Positions 23,353-35,312 of a stretch of DNA of 64,000 nucleotides are shown here, one piece after another (position 1 is the first letter of the stretch; each line of letters begins with the position of its first letter). Under the pieces are notes generated by a model, which was given only the letters and a program-made list of their open reading frames with translations, searched no databases and was not told the origin of the DNA. This DNA is from Trichuris trichiura. Taxonomy: Eukaryota > Nematoda > Enoplea > Trichinellida > Trichuridae. The DNA is taken from assembly GCA_037903355.1 (NCBI GenBank), contig JBAJFE010000061.1, positions 558,001-622,000 of the forward strand, read 5' to 3'. The translations under genes and the position numbers were made by a program.

Positions 23353-26157
23353 TTCCATCTCTTTAAATCACATAAAGACTGATCTCTTAATCGCCACAGG
23401 CGTCCATTGCTTCTTATCTCGAACGTATTTTGTATTTTTTTTTCGTTAAAATGTTTTAAACAGTTTGGATCATTTCTGACTTTGTTTTTTTTAGGAAACT
23501 GAAATGTGCGGATAGCCTGCCTGAGTTTATTTTCTTGGTAGGATGCATACACTTGCTTACCTGGCAGAATAAAATGACAGTATTTTCTTGAAGGCAATAA
23601 ATTGTCATTGTGCCAAAATTTCTCAAAGAAAAATTCTTATAAAGCAAAAGAACATACGAAATCAAAAATACGGAGTACTTTAGTTGATTGAAACGCTTTA
23701 GCGACTTTAAAATCTCAATATCGGTCGGTTTAGCAATTTCATGTGATGCCTATTCTCTGCAAGAATATTCACGCATTCATAAAGTGTTGCCACTCGTGTT
23801 AGGTTTGTAACGTCAGCAAATGACCATTTATAGTTGCCATCAAGTCCACTCAGTCTTTTATTATTTGTTGTTCAACTGTTTTCATTTGGAATCTTTCCGC
23901 AGTCAGCCTTTTTTGTTTTATTATTTTTAATTTTCTTTCTTTTGTCTTTATTCTACAAATACTGCTCGAATAGCGCATTCAGATCTTGTTTCCCAGCCTT
24001 GCAAAAATACAGTAACCTGAAGAAGTAAACGAAAAGCAGGTTCGCTGTAACGATTATAAGCAACACGACGTCAAGAGCGAAATTTAGGAAAAACCATTTG
24101 TTTGTCCTCGCATTGCTTCCCTTACGTTCCCGTAAAGGCAATTAGTAACGCTGGAAGTGTCTAAACGACTTGTACACAATAACCTGCTCTACGTTAGGCC
24201 TTTAACCAGCTACTTGAACCAATTTTTTTCTCGTTCTGGTCGGCATAACTTTACTGTGCTCACTAAATTATGTACGTATGCATAAATTTGAGCGAAAAGG
24301 TATAGCGCTGTTATTTCGTCCTCTCCCGCGTCACGGCGTAGAATACTCCGAAACGTCCACGTTGGCAGCGTTGCTGTTGCTTACGGTTGACCATAGCCAA
24401 CAGAGTTGCCTAAGCGAGATGACAGTCTGTGTAATCTTGAAAACGCAAGGGTAACTCGCAAGCTTTTTGCTGTAGACTTGTGGCCAACCCGTTCCGCCGT
24501 TACTTAAGGTGTAACCACAAGGTTTAAATTTCGCCTTAACTTTAAGTAATGTTGCAGGGCGAGCATGCTTGCCAATAATGGCAGAATAAGATAGAACGCA
24601 ATTTCAAACAAAGGAACCTGCATTTCATGAGGTTACGGTAGACCGCTTGCTTCGCTTAAACTCGCTGGAGTCGGCTTTTACTTAACCGGCAACATTCTAC
24701 AGTACTTTGTCAAAGATCTACAAGCAAAGATCTTCATATGAAATGAGACTTTCATAAAGCTCCATTGCATTATTATTATTATTATTGTGAAATTCATGTA
24801 ATCTTTTAGTTTCTTTGTGTATAACCGAAAAACCGACTCGTCTCACCTTGAGTTCATCACAACGTTAATAAGCAAACTTGGAGTGAAATTTTCGGATTTG
24901 AACACTCCCTCGTGCCTAACAATAATCTAACATTGTTAAAATATCTTTGCTCTTTTGTGGCATATACTTTCAGGCGTTGCGTAACTACGCTCGCGTTTGG
25001 GCATCCTTAGCAACGTTGTACTGCCATGAAATACTTTCTATATTTTCTTTTCTAACTCGTTTGCAAGAAATCGAGTTTCCATTCAAGTACTTTCATGCGG
25101 CTGTTCATTGTTGTCAGACGGTATTATTCCTAAGGGACCGCAAGTTCAAAGTCAACTACCTTCAGTAATTTGCCTCAGCGTTATCCTCGATCAATAATTG
25201 CAGAAATGCGAACAACTCCGTTGAGATGCATTGCTAACCGGGCTTCTTGCCGCCAGCTGGTTTCGTACTTTTTGCTTTTATAACTGTTTTACCCGAAAGC
25301 TTGCAGAGAAACTCGAAAATAAAGAGCGAATGCGGTGCATGTTTTGTCGTTGCAGTGCGCAAAATTCCGACGGTTATTGCGTTGCATTGATTGCTCTTTT
25401 TGTATTGGCATGCGTTTAGTTTATCGCAAACCTTATTATTGGCTGTTCAATTAAGGGAGAAAAGGTACGTCGGCGGCTGCTCTTTGTTTAACCGCTGGGA
25501 GAAACTAGTATGAGAAGCTGTAAACACCACATTGTATCGACGAAGCTTGCTACGTTGATTGTAACAACTTACTGCAAGTGCAAACAATGGCATCGCAATC
25601 AAACATGCGCTATGCTCCCTTTGTTTGAGTGCAAGTATTTTGCATAGTGTTTGCGTTTGCACTGAAACCTATACTACATTCCCATCGTTTGTTGGTGCTA
25701 TTAATCATAGCGCATTGCGAAGCAGCGTTTAGGAGTTTACCTTGCTATTTGTGTCCGTTCCCGCTAAGGTGTCAGAGATTTCTATACGTAACGTTTGCAT
25801 ATCTTTTTTTGTAAAACTGAATCACGTTCGACGCGGGATACTCCTTCGATTGACTTAGCATTTTCGTCTTTTGATTGTCACTTTTTATTTAACTGCCTTT
25901 TGAATCACGAGAGTGAACTGCCCGTAGTTTTGCTGCAGGCGAACAAGTGAAAAGAGTCCGGTTGCAAGGTGGAAACCAGTTGATGCTAACCGAGTTAGGA
26001 AGACGTCCAGTTAAACATTTCGCAGACGTTTCAGCTGCTGCCATAAAGAAGTGTCTGCAGCGTTTTGCTGATCAAAAGCTTTCGTAGCGATTTAAAGGTT
26101 TTCGTCATATTGCCTTAACATAGGCTGGCCTTATAATTTTTGCTTCATATTTGCAGA
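23353..26157. other. intergenic between serpins 1 and 2
   Basis: 2.8 kb without a supportable exon. 23480-23580 resembles sequence downstream of serpin 2 (about 27850-28070), consistent with duplication of a block that included the serpin. An (ATT)n run lies at 24767-24786. An AG acceptor just before 26158 suggests a 5' untranslated exon of serpin 2 lies in this stretch. Confidence 0.5.
24767..24786. repeat. (ATT)n microsatellite
   Basis: About six ATT units in a row. A simple repeat with no other meaning seen. Confidence 0.8.
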
Positions 26158-27544
26158 ATGTTGCGTCGGCTTTTCTATCGCTTCTGGTACAAACCAACCC
26201 CGCCGGAAAAGATCACGGATAAAGAGCTTTTCAATAGCTTAGCCGAGTTTGCTTGGAAACTGTACGCATTGGAACCTGAGCAGAATACACTATTCTCTCC
26301 CGCTTCCGTTTTTCTGGCTTTGTCCATGCTGTACGTTGGCGCCGAAGGAAATACCAAGCAACAAATAAGCAATGTGCTATTCGGCAAACAAATTAACACA
26401 GCGGAAATCGAGACGCCTCTTCAAGTGCTAATAAGTGCATTGAAGTCGACGGACAAAGATTATGCTAAGATTGTTTGGAAACTTGCCAACCGCTTATACG
26501 TCAGCATGGCATTTAAAATTTTGCCCGCCTATCAGAAAGAGTTGGAAAAGCTGCTGTCGGCAGAAGTGGTGAATATTGACTTCACGAAAGGTGCAGTTGC
26601 CTGCGACGAAGTAAACAAGTGGGTTTCGGAGCAGACCAACGAAAAAATAACTAGAATTTTGGACATTGTTGGCGATTCGACCACACTAGTTGTCGTCAAC
26701 GCAGTGTACTTCAAGGGAGCGTGGGATAATGAATTTTACGAGGGTAACACATCTATGGGAACTTTTTACCGCAAAGAAGACGACGTCGTCGAGATGCCAA
26801 TGATGCAGCAGACAAACGACGAATTTTACTACAACGAAACTGCCGAATGGCAAATTTTGGGTATGCCTTATACGGCAAAATTTTTACGCATGTACGTAAT
26901 GTTGCCAAAAAAACCTTCGACTCTGTCCAAATTGGAACAGTCGCTTTCCGGTAAAGCTTTGTTGGAAGCTATGAACAATACAAGACAGGAGGAAGTTCAA
27001 GTGAGTTGTTTTGATATTATTCTCATTTGCTAAGTCGATTTTCAAAGTTTCCTGTTTTCTTTTTTAGCTATGCAAAGTAGAACAGGGTTAGCATCGGCCC
27101 TGTTTAATGTTTGCGCTTTTAATTTTGACTTAACGCGCAGTAATTTCAGGTAACCATTCCGAAATTCAAATTTGAAAGACAAATGTGTCTTGATACATCC
27201 TTAACAAAACTCGGAATGGCGGACGTGTTCGATCAATTCAAAGCGAATCTCTGTCGCGTTAGCGACAAGGCCCATTTGTTTGTTTCCAATGTCCTTCACA
27301 AGACTTTCATAGATGTAAATTATTTAAACCCTTTGCACGTATGCTTTGCATTCACGGCCATCGCGTATAGGTTGACGAGAAGGGAACGGAAGCGGCAGGC
27401 GTTACCGCCATCAAGATTGTTCCATTGTCAGCTAAAATGCATCCTCAAAAATATGTTTTCACCGCGGACCATCCTTTTCTTTTTGCAATCGTCGATACGC
27501 GGTTCAAGGCTTTGCTATTTCTTGGTCGCTTCACAGGTAGGTGA
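26158..27544 (+). CDS. serpin 2, intracellular type
   Basis: Exons: 26158-27000, 27150-27314 and 27371-27544, giving 393 residues with intact phases. Key blocks are FSPASVFLALSMLYVGAEGNTKQQ, KLANRLYV, NAVYFKGAWD, VTIPKFKFE, the hinge EKGTEAAGVT and FTADHPFLF. Hinge spacing puts P1-P1' at Leu-Ser (KIVPLSA), which would suit chymotrypsin- or elastase-like targets; that specificity is inferred. The hinge (Gly P15, Thr P14, small residues P12-P9) is of the inhibitory kind. The start ATG follows a likely 5' intron acceptor (ATATTTGCAG). The N-terminus is basic and aromatic, not a clear signal peptide. The intron positions match serpin 1, its closest neighbour. Confidence 0.92.
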
Positions 27545-29839
27545 AAGGAACGAAATCGCTGCCGGTAGTTTGGTTAGTTGGGCTGAACAACTAAACAGGA
27601 TTGCAGTTTGAACTGTTGGTATTTTTGTAATTCAAAAGCTGGTCTCTCAGCGATGAATCAATTGTCACAGTTCAGCGTGCTTGAACTACTTGCAGAATTT
27701 TTCAACTTTACGTCAATACTAAGCCGGGAAAAGTTGTTCGTTCTTTTGTATTTAAATATTCACATTTAGGAAGACGATTACGTTGATCTTTGGTGTTTAA
27801 ATATATGTTTACTAAAAATTGTTGCTCCATCGCTTGTTTATTGTAACTAATCAATTTTGCTTTAGGTAACTGAATGTAACTGTCGAAGTCTCGCAAGCTC
27901 TGCAGCTCTGTATTTGCTTCATTATTTACTTTTAGCAGTAAAGCTTTGTAGCGCGTCTCTGTTGATCAGCTGTTGTTGACTTAAGAAGTCGTCCTAAGAA
28001 TGCCGATAAATTTCAGGGTAGACTGTCTGCCTGAATTCTTGTTGGCATAATGCGCAGACATGTCCTATCTTGGGAGTTCTCGTCCGAAAGATAGCTCTCG
28101 ACGCAGCCTTACACCAATACACGAAATGTTTGCGTTTGCTTGAACGAAATTGTCTGCAATACTTTTTCCTACAACGTAAGATGATTTTACCCAATTGCTA
28201 ACATGTCAGCGGCGGTAAACTTGCGTGATTTTTTTAGCAAGTATAACTTCGCAATTTATTGCAGCTGATTACGCGTATTTCTTTTCTCAATCTGCGATAT
28301 CTTTTTGCGCAAGCTATCGTAAACCGATATTTCCATTTTTGGCGCAAGAAAAAAATGTCGGCGATCCGAAAATGCTTTTCGTTTCATCTTTACGCAGCCT
28401 GCTCAATAGATCTGTAACGACTAACCGGATAGTGCCAATATGGTCGCTTTAAATACGTTAATTTGGTCCATTGAAAGCGGACGGAATCGTAGGAAACATG
28501 TGGCTATCGATTTTCAAAAGCCTCGTTTTTTTGGGCGTAAAACTGGACAGACTTTATTGATCGTTACCACCGAAGAATAGGAATGAATGCGGAGTTTTCA
28601 TGAAGAAATATTAAGGTTTAAAGTAAGCCAATGTTTTTTTTTGGTAAAAGCTACTCGAAATGAACTAATTTCTAATCTGCTTTAATGAACCGCGCGACGA
28701 TGACGACGAAATTGGAGTAGTCGTAAAAATACTGCGCCTTAGAACGTGTTCTCGTCTCTAACGCAATGAACCGCCGTTGATGAATTGTACAGAGTTTAAA
28801 AAATTAAAATTACGCATTAAGCGTTCAACTATAAGGCGTAGTGGAATAATAAGTTCCGAACGAACTTGAAAATCTGCGGATACTGTTTTCCACTAGAACA
28901 TATCGTTTGGGTTATTGGACATCCAGGCATCCCCAACGTAGGTAGTAAATAAATTGTTTTGTTTTTAAGCAGATAAAATGATTTACGCTTGCACGATTTA
29001 TTTCTATTGTATCAGTTTTTGGAGTACAAAGCGAGTATTGTTCTTTTCCCGTTCGGGAAACTGATTTTAGTTTCGTTAGTAGAAACTAGTTGTTTATCTT
29101 AAACTTATAAAAAAAATTTTCTTCTCAAGTATGCAAATCGTTTTTGAACAAAATTCCCCGCTCGCCTAGACTGAAGTTGATTTTCCAAAGCAGACTCGAG
29201 CTGCTACGACGTCTGACTTTACTAAATTTTAACCTGTTTTCTAATTAGAATAACGTATGGTCTTTTTTAAGCGCGCTTGTAGACTCGACGACAGTTGGTG
29301 GCTTTCGGTCTCGCATGCTTAAAGCCTACGACAATTCGGTTGGTCTAAAAAGGTTGAACTTGCCTAGCATTAGACTATCAATATATTGCGCTCATTTTTT
29401 AAAGAATTTAGCAACGTTTGCGCTACCTTTCCAAGCGGTTATATGTAACAACCAGCTCTCTTATTCAGCTGTTCGAAGAGGAAGCAAATAAAACTTCACA
29501 TATCGCATTTTTATAGTTTATAAGACGACTACTAAAACTTTACGAACTTCAGCTACGAAGAAAAATTTTCTATGCCGTGTTGGACGTACGCAAAGACTAA
29601 CTGAAGACAGGCGGGCCATGTCGTACTGTAATGTGATTTTCAAGTGCGAATTTGCTATGAACTTCAAATTTTTCTTATTCAAGAAAAACAGCTTTTATCA
29701 AGGGCTTCCAGATGGATTGAAATCATTCGTGAATTCAATTCCTATTTTTAATAAAAATTTTTAACCGGTTCTGCTGCAAACCAATTTTGGAAAGGAGCAG
29801 TTTGCTCTCGCGCTATTGTTTTCGCTGACCTCTTGAACT
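27545..29839. other. intergenic between serpin 2 and the next small gene
   Basis: 2.3 kb of AT-rich sequence. Part (about 27850-28070) resembles the region after serpin 1. No exon with splice partners was found on either strand. Confidence 0.5.
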
Positions 29840-30116
29840 ATGCGCGTTTTGAACAAGGTGTATTTTTGCTGCTCCATTTGTTGGAGAAGTGCATTCATGC
29901 TGCAACCGGTTTCGCGGTTGACGACTGCCTCGTCGCCACTGTTCCGTACGCTTAGCCTTTTTCCAGAAGGCAGCAGATTACTGCTTTACTTTCAAGAACT
30001 CTGGAAGCGAGCAGGCTTCTGTTTCAGCGTCAGCAACTCACGATGGCATAGTATTGGCCTTGGGATTGACAGCACTTATAATAGCCGTTTGTATACTGCG
30101 TGCCTTGTTTGGTTAA
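29840..30116 (+). CDS. candidate small single-pass membrane protein
   Basis: Two exons, 29840-29857 and 29967-30116, join in phase 0 through a GT-AG intron to encode 55 residues. The C-terminal third is one hydrophobic segment (GIVLALGLTALIIAVCILRAL) ending at a stop. I do not recognise a family. Support rests only on the hydrophobic segment, the good acceptor (TTTTTCCAG) and frame agreement, so it could be chance. Confidence 0.3.
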
Positions 30117-30164
30117 GCCGCGCATGTTTGCTGGGTGACTAATAGCGTTCTGTCCGTTTGCTGA

Positions 30165-30506
30165 ATGAAGGCTATTAAGAAAAAAGAACGTAAGAGCTGT
30201 GAAAGAATTCCCACTATTGTTTTCATCATCCCAATCATCCTCGTAGCGTGTTATTCAACCGTATGTTTACGCTCTTGGTATGACAAGCGTGCTACAATGC
30301 AATTATGTAGATTCTTGACCATTCAACCCTTTTACTTTGCTGTGCAAGGAGCTTTGTTTCTTCTTGTTTACATTGCTCTAGCTCCTACTTATAATTTCGT
30401 TTACCGGTTGCTTGCCTCAACTAACCTGATCGCATATTACGCTGAAGCAGATCTACTAAGTACGGTATTTACTAGTATCTGTTCAACCGCTTCGCGTCAG
30501 AGCTGA
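30165..30506 (+). CDS. hypothetical small protein with two hydrophobic segments
   Basis: An uninterrupted ATG-to-stop frame of 113 codons with hydrophobic stretches at about residues 17-35 and 56-72. No recognised motif, splice partner or homologous neighbour. It lies between the candidate membrane protein and serpin 3, in sequence that may equally be the 5' leader region of serpin 3. Confidence 0.2.
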   Translation: MKAIKKKERKSCERIPTIVFIIPIILVACYSTVCLRSWYDKRATMQLCRFLTIQPFYFAVQGALFLLVYIALAPTYNFVYRLLASTNLIAYYAEADLLSTVFTSICSTASRQS

Positions 30507-30601
30507 AACCGTGGCGTATACGTTCTACTACATTCGCGAAAAAGCATTTAGTTACCTTACTTCAATGCCTAATGCATCATTTGCTCTTTTGCAGGCTAAC
30601 G

Positions 30602-31809
30602 ATGGATACAAAGCAGCTCGAGCCAGTTGTTGAGTTCATGTGGAACTTGTACAGGAATTCTTCTTCCACGTCAAAAACTTCGTCTGTATTCCTGTCGCCG
30701 CTGTCCATTGTTAATGTTCTGTGCATGACTTACATGGGCGCTGCAGGTAGTACAAAAGATCAATTGCGGGATGCAATGTTCGGCAGTGTGGCCAAGGAGG
30801 AACAAATTCAAAATTTCATCATCTTTCTGATTGACTTGCTCTCTGCAGGCAAAGAGCGCGACAAAGGATACAACCTGAATGCAGCCAGCCGATTATACTG
30901 TCAGAGCGGTTTTGAAATTCTAAAATCCTTTACAGATCGACTCGAAAAGCTGTTCAAGTCCGACATGGCGCTGGTGAATTTTGTCGACTCGGAGAAGAGC
31001 CGCAGCGATATTAACTCGTGGGTTTCCGATCAGACAAATGGGAAAATTGATCAACTAATTCAGCCGGGAGTTCTGAATGACCTTACAAAACTGGTGTTGG
31101 TCAACGCTATGTACTTCAAAGGAGATTGGGCCATCAAATTTCAAACCAACCGTACTATCGAAGCCCCATTCTACCTGAGCGCCAATAATCACGTTCAAAT
31201 TCCAATGATGACTGACAAACGGAAATTTCACTATACGGAAGATGAGGATTGTCAAGTGTTGAGCATTGCTTACAAAGGCAACGAACTTGCTTTGTACATT
31301 GTTCTACCGAAGAAGCGTTTTCAAATGGAGCAGTTTGAAAGTAAGATGACTGGTCAGCACTTGCAAGAGTTATTTTACGAAAGCTCCACGTGCGAAGTGA
31401 CAGTTACGATACCAAAATTCAAATTGGAGCATTCGCTTAAGGTTAAATCAACTTTACAGCAGCTTGGTCTTACGGAGATGTTTGATTGTTCCAAAGCAAA
31501 CTTTAGCGAAATGTCCAAAAATGCTCAGCTTTGTGTTTCGGAGTTTTTGCATAAGGCATTCGTCGAAGTAAGTCATGCGGACATGCAAAAACTTCGCGAC
31601 TTTCATTGTATATTTGCCTGTTTCAGGTGAACGAAGAAGGAACTGAAGCTGCTGCCGCTTCGGCTGCCATCATTATGAATAGAGCAGCATTTGTTCAAGA
31701 GCGAGAGATTTACTTCGTAGCTGACCATTCATTCCTATTTTGTATTGTTGAACTTGAGAACTATTTACCTTTGTTTATTGGACGCTATTACGGTCCCTCG
31801 ACTGAATGA
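30602..31809 (+). CDS. serpin 3, intracellular type
   Basis: Exons 30602-31567 and 31627-31809 give 382 residues. It lacks the intron that precedes VTIPKF in serpins 1 and 2 but keeps the one before the reactive loop, so it is the more distant member. Blocks: FLSPLSIVNVLCMTYMGAAG, NAMYFKGDW, VTIPKFKLE, the hinge EEGTEAAAASA and FVADHSFLF. Hinge spacing puts P1-P1' at Arg-Ala (IIMNRAA), predicting a trypsin-like target, unlike its neighbours. There is no signal peptide from the ATG at 30602. An in-frame ATG at 30572 lies before a likely intron acceptor (TTTTGCAG), so I chose the later one. Confidence 0.92.
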
Positions 31810-32838
31810 TCTATTATAATTTCTCCTTCCAACTTCATCGTAACAGGAATGTCTGTCCCGCCTTAATGAGACACAAAAAACATTCATACTACACTTTTGG
31901 CTGAAGATTTTAAACGCTCCCTTCGTATCCTTTTTATACTGACACTTTATCCCATTTACAACTTTTTGTCTCATTGTTACCGATAAATGAATGGCGAATT
32001 CTTCACCATTGTTTCTCGACGCGTTTGACATTCAGCAAAAAAAAATATCCATTCATCGGACAGGAATTTTGCTACTATCCCAGCAAACATTTGTTATTCA
32101 TACTTCCGATAGTGACACTATTTGTATGTACTTTCACTATTCTTCATTTCGCCGCGATTCGGGGTCGCTTGAATGAAAGTTTACACGACAAATCTATGGA
32201 GCCTACAAAGGCCTTCAACTTATCCACAGTTAACTAGAATGTTAGTAGTGGCAGGCTGAAGAATTCTCTGTTGCACTGTCGAACGTTTTCCTATTTTGAA
32301 CACAAAATTTTCTTATTTCTGCCAGGCGCTAATTTTACCGCTTTAAGGCAGACGAACAATTTGAATGTGACAACGTCCATGGCTGATACAGCTTGTGTGA
32401 AAATAATTGTATTTTAAGTTTGTTATTCGCGTAGCCCAATTGTACTTGGCTATCAATAGGTAAGACGAAGTAAAGACATTTGAAATTTTTGAAAAAAATT
32501 GGTTCCTTCAGCAACTAAAGTGCGATTTTAAATCTATTTCAGGTCTCAGTTCACTTTTCGCTTCAGCGATGCTCATTTCGATACGGCTTGAAGTAAACTA
32601 GTTTAAACAGATAATGAGCTGACTGCCGCTTTAAAGTCATTGTCATCCTTTGGATCACATTTCCACCTGCACCTGCATTCACTTGCGCTCAGCAAGAGGT
32701 ACTAGTTTAAAGAGATGTTCAAGTTAGTTTAAACACTTCAACTACAGAAGGCCTTATGAAGATCTTAAGGCGCCCTCAAACGTCAAACGTGTGCTACAGT
32801 AGACAAGAGAAAAGCAGGTGGTCAATAATTCATACAAA
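31810..32838. other. intergenic between serpin 3 and the JAMM protease gene
   Basis: No exon supported on either strand. It should contain the serpin 3 3' untranslated region and the promoter of the Rpn11-like gene. Confidence 0.5.
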
Positions 32839-34427
32839 ATGGACAAACGTTTCGAAAGCATTCAACTAAAATTGCCCTGCCAGTGTCAAAAGGTCAGTTG
32901 GAAATTAAATTTTACGCACTATTACAAGGACATGATTTTAGTTGGACTGCGATCGCATGGTAACAGATACTTCTGAAAAAGTGCTCATGAGACCGCTTGC
33001 TTTGCTAAAGATTTTACAACATGCCAAAGAAGGAGCACCGCTGGAAGTGATGGGACTACTAATGGGAAGCTTTGACGACAAGTACACAGTGACTGTTACC
33101 GATGCTGTTAACATACCTCAAGTTGGAACGGTAAGAGGACATCACCATTAATTCACTTTCTCCTAAAGCAACACTGCTTTCTGATAAGCCTTTTAACTTT
33201 TTTGTTGATGCGGTATATTAATCATGCGCAAATCAAAACGCAATGTGACAGCGCAACCCTATGACCAGTTAGACATGTGAAGATTCGAATAGCAAAAATT
33301 ATCATTTGCCTATGTTTACCAGATGGTGCAAATTTTCTACTACCAAAAAAGGAAGTAATGATAATGACTTAATTGATAAAGACAGTTATAACATAGGTAT
33401 GTTCAACCATGAACTTTTTAATGACGATTCGATCAGTCCAGTTCATATTTGTCAGATCGCTGACGTTTACTTCTCCCTTATTGGTCAATATTGTCAAAGG
33501 AGGAATAATTGTTTTAAGAAAGTATCAGTTGAGGAAATGGACTCAGCGTACCAAACGCATTTGGCAGACATGCTCAAAAAGGCGGGATATACCGAGGAGA
33601 TCGTCGGATGGTACCATAGTCACCCCGGACTGGGCTGCTGGCTTTCAGGAGAAGATATGAATACGCAAATGAACCTCGAACTATTCTGCGAAAGGGCGAT
33701 AGCAGTTGTCGTGGATCCATTTCAAAATGGAAACGGTTTGTCTTAGATATCGATTGTTAAAAAAACCTGCTCTTACATAGTTTTATTCGTTTGCATGCAG
33801 GTATGATCGAGGCATTTCGCTTGATCAATCCCGTATTGGAAATTTTCGGCATTGGTCAGCGCGAGACAACATCAAATGCAACTTTGCCTAAAATGCTGGC
33901 AAGTCATTATTTCCTTCGGAAGCAGAGTCGCTGCTACTACGCGCTGCACGTTGAATATACGTATACCGACATTGAAAAAGAAGTACGCTTCCGGCGTCGC
34001 TGACATATGTTCCTTCAAAGAAACATTTCAGGCGCTTCTGTCAATGCAGCTCTATACATCCGATGAACAATTGGATTCGGAAGAAGACAGTACATGCAGT
34101 ACGGATTCAGTAAATAAGCCTAATTTGGACAATTTGAAAATCCTCCGAAAAATAATTAATCGTTACAAACTCAGTCTTTGCTATGAGTTATTTCCTCCAT
34201 CATCGGATGAGGAAATGTCGGATAGTTCAGAAAAGAGTGCCAACAGCACGCAGGAACTGGAAAAGAATGACGTCATGGCAAAATTGGAAAGGCACACCGG
34301 GCAGACGCTGATGGAAGATATGGACAAGTTTTTGCAAGATTCATTTACAATTCTGCTTTTGCAAACGAGTTTGAAGAATAGCGACGAACAGAGTTTGGAA
34401 GGAGAAGAAAAGAAAAAAGACTATTAA
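32839..34427 (+). CDS. Rpn11/PSMD14-like JAMM deubiquitinase
   Basis: Exons: 32839-32892, 32942-33130, 33519-33735, 33801-33982 and 34032-34427; 345 residues. The metalloprotease centre is complete: Glu53 (LEVMG) and the JAMM motif His114-Ser-His116...Ser124...Asp127 (HSHPGLGCWLSGED). In the proteasome lid, Rpn11 removes ubiquitin chains from substrates. IEAFRLINP and RETTSN favour Rpn11 over the signalosome subunit CSN5, although YYALHVEY is CSN5-like. The C-terminal 130 residues are Ser/Asp/Glu-rich and do not show the usual Rpn11 ending, and the N-terminus also differs. It may be a divergent Rpn11 or a second, specialised paralogue; the canonical gene is not in this window. Intron 2 (388 nt) is longer than usual here. 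Confidence 0.85.
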
Positions 34428-34609
34428 CACAGTCACAAGACTTTTGAGCTTTAATGTGCGCTTCTGAACCTGTGGCTATTTTATTGAGCAACGTTAGTAG
34501 GCACGTGCTGTAACTTTGCGAACTAAACCGTGTCGTCCCAAACATTAGATGCAATTGATTGTTCAGAAATAGTCGCTCGGTCAGTTTGCAAATGTACTGC
34601 AATCGTTTA

Positions 34610-35300
34610 TCTATTTTTCTTTTTTCTTCTACTTCATAACGGGTTCTTTTGATTTCCTTTTTGAAAAAAATTTTTTTTACGGTATTAACCCGTTCTTTTG
34701 CTTATAACGTTTATTTCTCTCATAAACGTTCTGGAAGTACAAATTTTCTTTGCAACATGTATGCATTGAAATGTTAAGCTGGTTAATGTATCTCATATTC
34801 GGTGAAATAGTAGGTCTCCCACTTTTCATTTCCTATCAAACTGATCGAATCTTCGTCTTTGAATGTTATCTTGAAATCGAAACTGTTTATTCAATTGCCT
34901 TTGCTGTTTCTTCACGTTGAATGTTTGTAGCTCATTTACAGGCGTGGCTCATGCCTTGAATATGTCTGTTATTTTTTTTAATTTAAAAAATAATAGCAGA
35001 TATATTTCAGGCATGAGCCACGTCCGTAAATGAGCTACAAACATTCAACGTGAAGAAACAGCAAAGGCAATTGAATAAACAGTTTCGATTTCAAGATAAC
35101 ATTCAAAGACGAAGATTCGATCAGTTTGATAGGAAATGAAAAGTGGGAGACCTACGATTTCACCGAATATGAGATACATTAACCAGCTTAACATTTCAAT
35201 GCATACATGTTGCAAAGAAAATTTGTACTCGTAGAACGTTTATGAGAGAAATAAATGTTATAAACAAAAGAACGGGTTAATACCGTAAAAAATTTTTTTT
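34610..35300. mobile_element. ~690-bp foldback element with ~310-bp arms
   Basis: 34664-34975 and about 34990-35301 are reverse complements, roughly 97% identical by eye, around a centre of about 15 bp near 34982. The 12-mer TGCAATCGTTTA occurs just outside both ends (34598-34609 and 35301-35312) and may be the target-site duplication; the left side has about 54 bp extra between that word and the arm. No coding frame. It lies between two convergent genes, just 3' of the JAMM protease, and a transcript running through it would fold into a long hairpin. Confidence 0.8.
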
Positions 35301-35312
35301 TGCAATCGTTTA

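Noticed and set aside
33306..33518. Coding continuation upstream of JAMM exon 3
   Set aside because: The frame is open, but the segment has no match to the family, and a good acceptor at 33516-33518 joins exactly in phase with exon 2.
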